From Protostelium mycophagum (taxonomy: Eukaryota > Evosea > Variosea > Protosteliida > Protosteliaceae), in the NCBI GenBank assembly GCA_002081555.1, contig MZNV01002972.1, forward strand, positions 1 to 20,325: a DNA stretch of 20,325 bases, written 5' to 3'. Of this stretch, positions 19,219 to 20,325 are shown piece by piece (position 1 is the stretch's first letter; the number at the start of each line of letters is the position of its first letter). The notes under the pieces were generated by a model. It searched no databases and was not told the DNA's origin. It saw nothing but the letters and a program-made list of their open reading frames with translations. A program made the translations under genes and the position numbers.

Positions 19219-20113
19219 TTAAAGCATATTTTTGATGCCCATTGTCTTTTGTGTTGCAATCATCTAACGACCGCCGTAAAACATCATTTCTTTCATTTGG
19301 ACAAGACGACGTACCTCTATTTTGAGCACTTGTTGTTCTGCCAGTTTGGCGACATCTGCCAACACATTTGGAGGATCAACACTCAACTCTGGTACTCTGT
19401 CTATCTGCCCATTGTAAAAGACATTATAAGATGGCTGTGGCACACTGTGAATCACTGTCGCTTCTAAAGGGTTGATTCTGTTCTTGCTACTCGTAAATCA
19501 GGGCTTGTGTCTGACTGATCATTGCAGTGGTACAGTATATGATGTCGAGTGATCCTCACACCTCAAATCCAGAAATCGATAATTGTAATCTAGTGTTGAG
19601 AGTTCTCCAATTGAACGGCTAAATAATCCCAATAAAGAAGCACCATTCTGTCCTGTTTTTGAAACAGCTACTTCTCTCATTGAAGGTCTCAGCACTCTAT
19701 CTTTCTGGTACCTAAACCACCCTATTACCTCAAAATCATGTCAATGTACAGAAGTTGGATGCCTTAATACTTGATGATGTGTCTTCAACTCTACTGGGTG
19801 AGATCCTCCAAAGCATGATTTCGTCGTGTTGGTGATCCAAAAAGAATGAACAACTGCACCATTTAGATCTTGAATAGAGGGTTATGCTCACCAAATTGTT
19901 TTGTGACCTGATTAGATGGAGCATTTTCTGGTTGGCTGTCTGAAATGGTTGTCGATTTCTGTGTGATGATCTCTCCAATCAGTGCTCCTTCCTGAAAAAC
20001 TGAGGGGAAGAGTATTAATGCTGTTTCCTTACAAACTCCTCTAGAATGGACATTTGCTGGAGTATGAAAGATAAACTGAGACCTGATACTGCGAGTGTGG
20101 TCTTGTCGACCAT
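19219..20113 (-). CDS. ABRAXAS1: Abraxas-like MPN(-) domain protein (BRCA1-A/BRISC scaffold family)
   Basis: Model on the minus strand: exons 20113-20033, 19991-19892, 19853-19771, 19728-19562, 19477-19315 and 19263-19219, one frame of 212 aa. The start SGLSLSFILQQ plus EGALIGEI and TTISDSQ follow the Abraxas/ABRO1 pattern (SG..L....FH..., EGFLLGEV, ITDSQ). Later VIGWFRYQKDRVLRPSMRE matches VIGWYRFRR...S.RE, and LLGLFSRSIGELSTLDYNYRFL matches the LLLTPS...STH..EY.L region. These proteins are catalytically dead MPN scaffolds that hold the K63 deubiquitinase BRCC36. The sequence is diverged, and the middle (19853-19771) and last exon are the least certain. At about 212 aa it is half the length of human Abraxas (409), with a short predicted helix and no visible SPxF BRCA1-binding tail. 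The start is divergent from the next gene, 33 bp away. Confidence 0.68.
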
Positions 20114-20146
20114 GTTGCAGCTTTCTTTTGGTGATAATCATGGCGA
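20114..20146. promoter_or_regulatory. 33-bp gap between two divergent start codons
   Basis: The Abraxas-like ATG (minus, 20113) and the ATG of the next gene (plus, 20147) leave only 33 bp. The transcripts must therefore overlap at their 5' ends or one start must be further downstream. No room remains for separate core promoters. Confidence 0.5.
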
Positions 20147-20325
20147 ATGGCAACTCTTGAAGTGATTTTCAAAGAAAAGTTTTTTGGCGACCACCAAAAG
20201 ACAACTCGCATTTTCGTGAACATGTTCAACCTTTCCCGTCTGGAGAGATTTAACACATCACAAATGTGAGGAATATGACATTTTCTGTGCATCATGTTCA
20301 GTATTGAGAAGCAGGAATTGGTGAG
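20147..20325 (+). CDS. 5' part of an unrecognised gene, truncated by window end
   Basis: Exon 20147-20265 encodes 39 residues (MATLEVIFKEKFFGDHQKT, then TRIFVNMFNLSRLERFNTSQ). A 36-bp intron with good GT-AG signals follows, then exon 20302-20320 (IIEKQEL) and a GTGAG donor at the last five bases. Frame and phase agree across the junction. I do not recognise the family: the N-terminus is mixed charge, without a signal peptide or membrane segment. It is called because two small exons join cleanly. Confidence 0.45.

Noticed and set aside
19062-19259. Cysteine-rich minus-strand open frame as a last Abraxas exon
   Set aside because: The cysteine run does not resemble any Abraxas region and no acceptor joins it in frame; a short final exon at 19263-19219 fits better.
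1-20325. Retroviral, LTR or other capsid-bearing element copies
   Set aside because: No reverse transcriptase, integrase, protease, capsid motif or long terminal repeats were seen on either strand.

Overview
The window is nuclear DNA from a eukaryote with a very compact genome. Eight protein-coding genes lie on both strands. All are split by GT-AG introns, many of them only about 32-60 bp long, and intergenic gaps run from about 30 to 500 bp. The standard genetic code fits every gene. An MDC1-like mediator, a FAAP100-like Fanconi core protein, an Abraxas-like MPN protein and an E2F dimerization partner together suggest an animal (for example an early-branching one with a reduced genome) or a close unicellular relative. 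The sequence alone does not identify the species. No tRNA, rRNA, CRISPR array, retrovirus-like element or intact transposon was seen.

Layout: a long perfect inverted repeat at the left edge (1-110); a mitochondrial carrier of the NAD+/folate type (+, 219-2056); a regulator-of-microtubule-dynamics TPR protein (+, 2434-3612); a 38-exon MDC1-like gene (-, 12135-3970) with an N-terminal FHA domain, about 30 T-Q-x-Y repeats mostly one per exon, a basic RG-rich stretch, three EPxTPPPP repeats, a SAP-like domain and two C-terminal BRCT domains; head-to-head with it, across about 230 bp, a FAAP100-like gene (+, 12363-15989); a small ankyrin-repeat protein (+, 16497-17124); the E2F partner DP/TFDP (+, 17334-18994); an Abraxas-like MPN-domain gene (-, 20113-19219); and the 5' end of an unrecognised gene (+, from 20147), whose start is only 33 bp from that of the Abraxas-like gene.

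Three of the eight genes belong to connected parts of the vertebrate DNA damage response. MDC1 reads phosphorylated H2AX and recruits RNF8 through phosphorylated TQxF motifs. RNF8 signalling then recruits the Abraxas-containing BRCA1-A complex. FAAP100 is part of the Fanconi core ubiquitin ligase. DP is the obligate partner of E2F, which drives S-phase and repair genes. The most striking feature is the MDC1-like protein: what is a short set of RNF8-docking motifs in mammals is here an array of about 30 copies, built from symmetric phase-0 exons.

Several short dispersed sequence families also run through introns and exons: CGTTGTAGAT and its complement, E2F-like TTTGGCGGGAA, GCNGC-NNN-GCNGC mini-hairpins, and ACGGTA/TACCGTGA elements. 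The first of these repeatedly supplies the 3' splice site.
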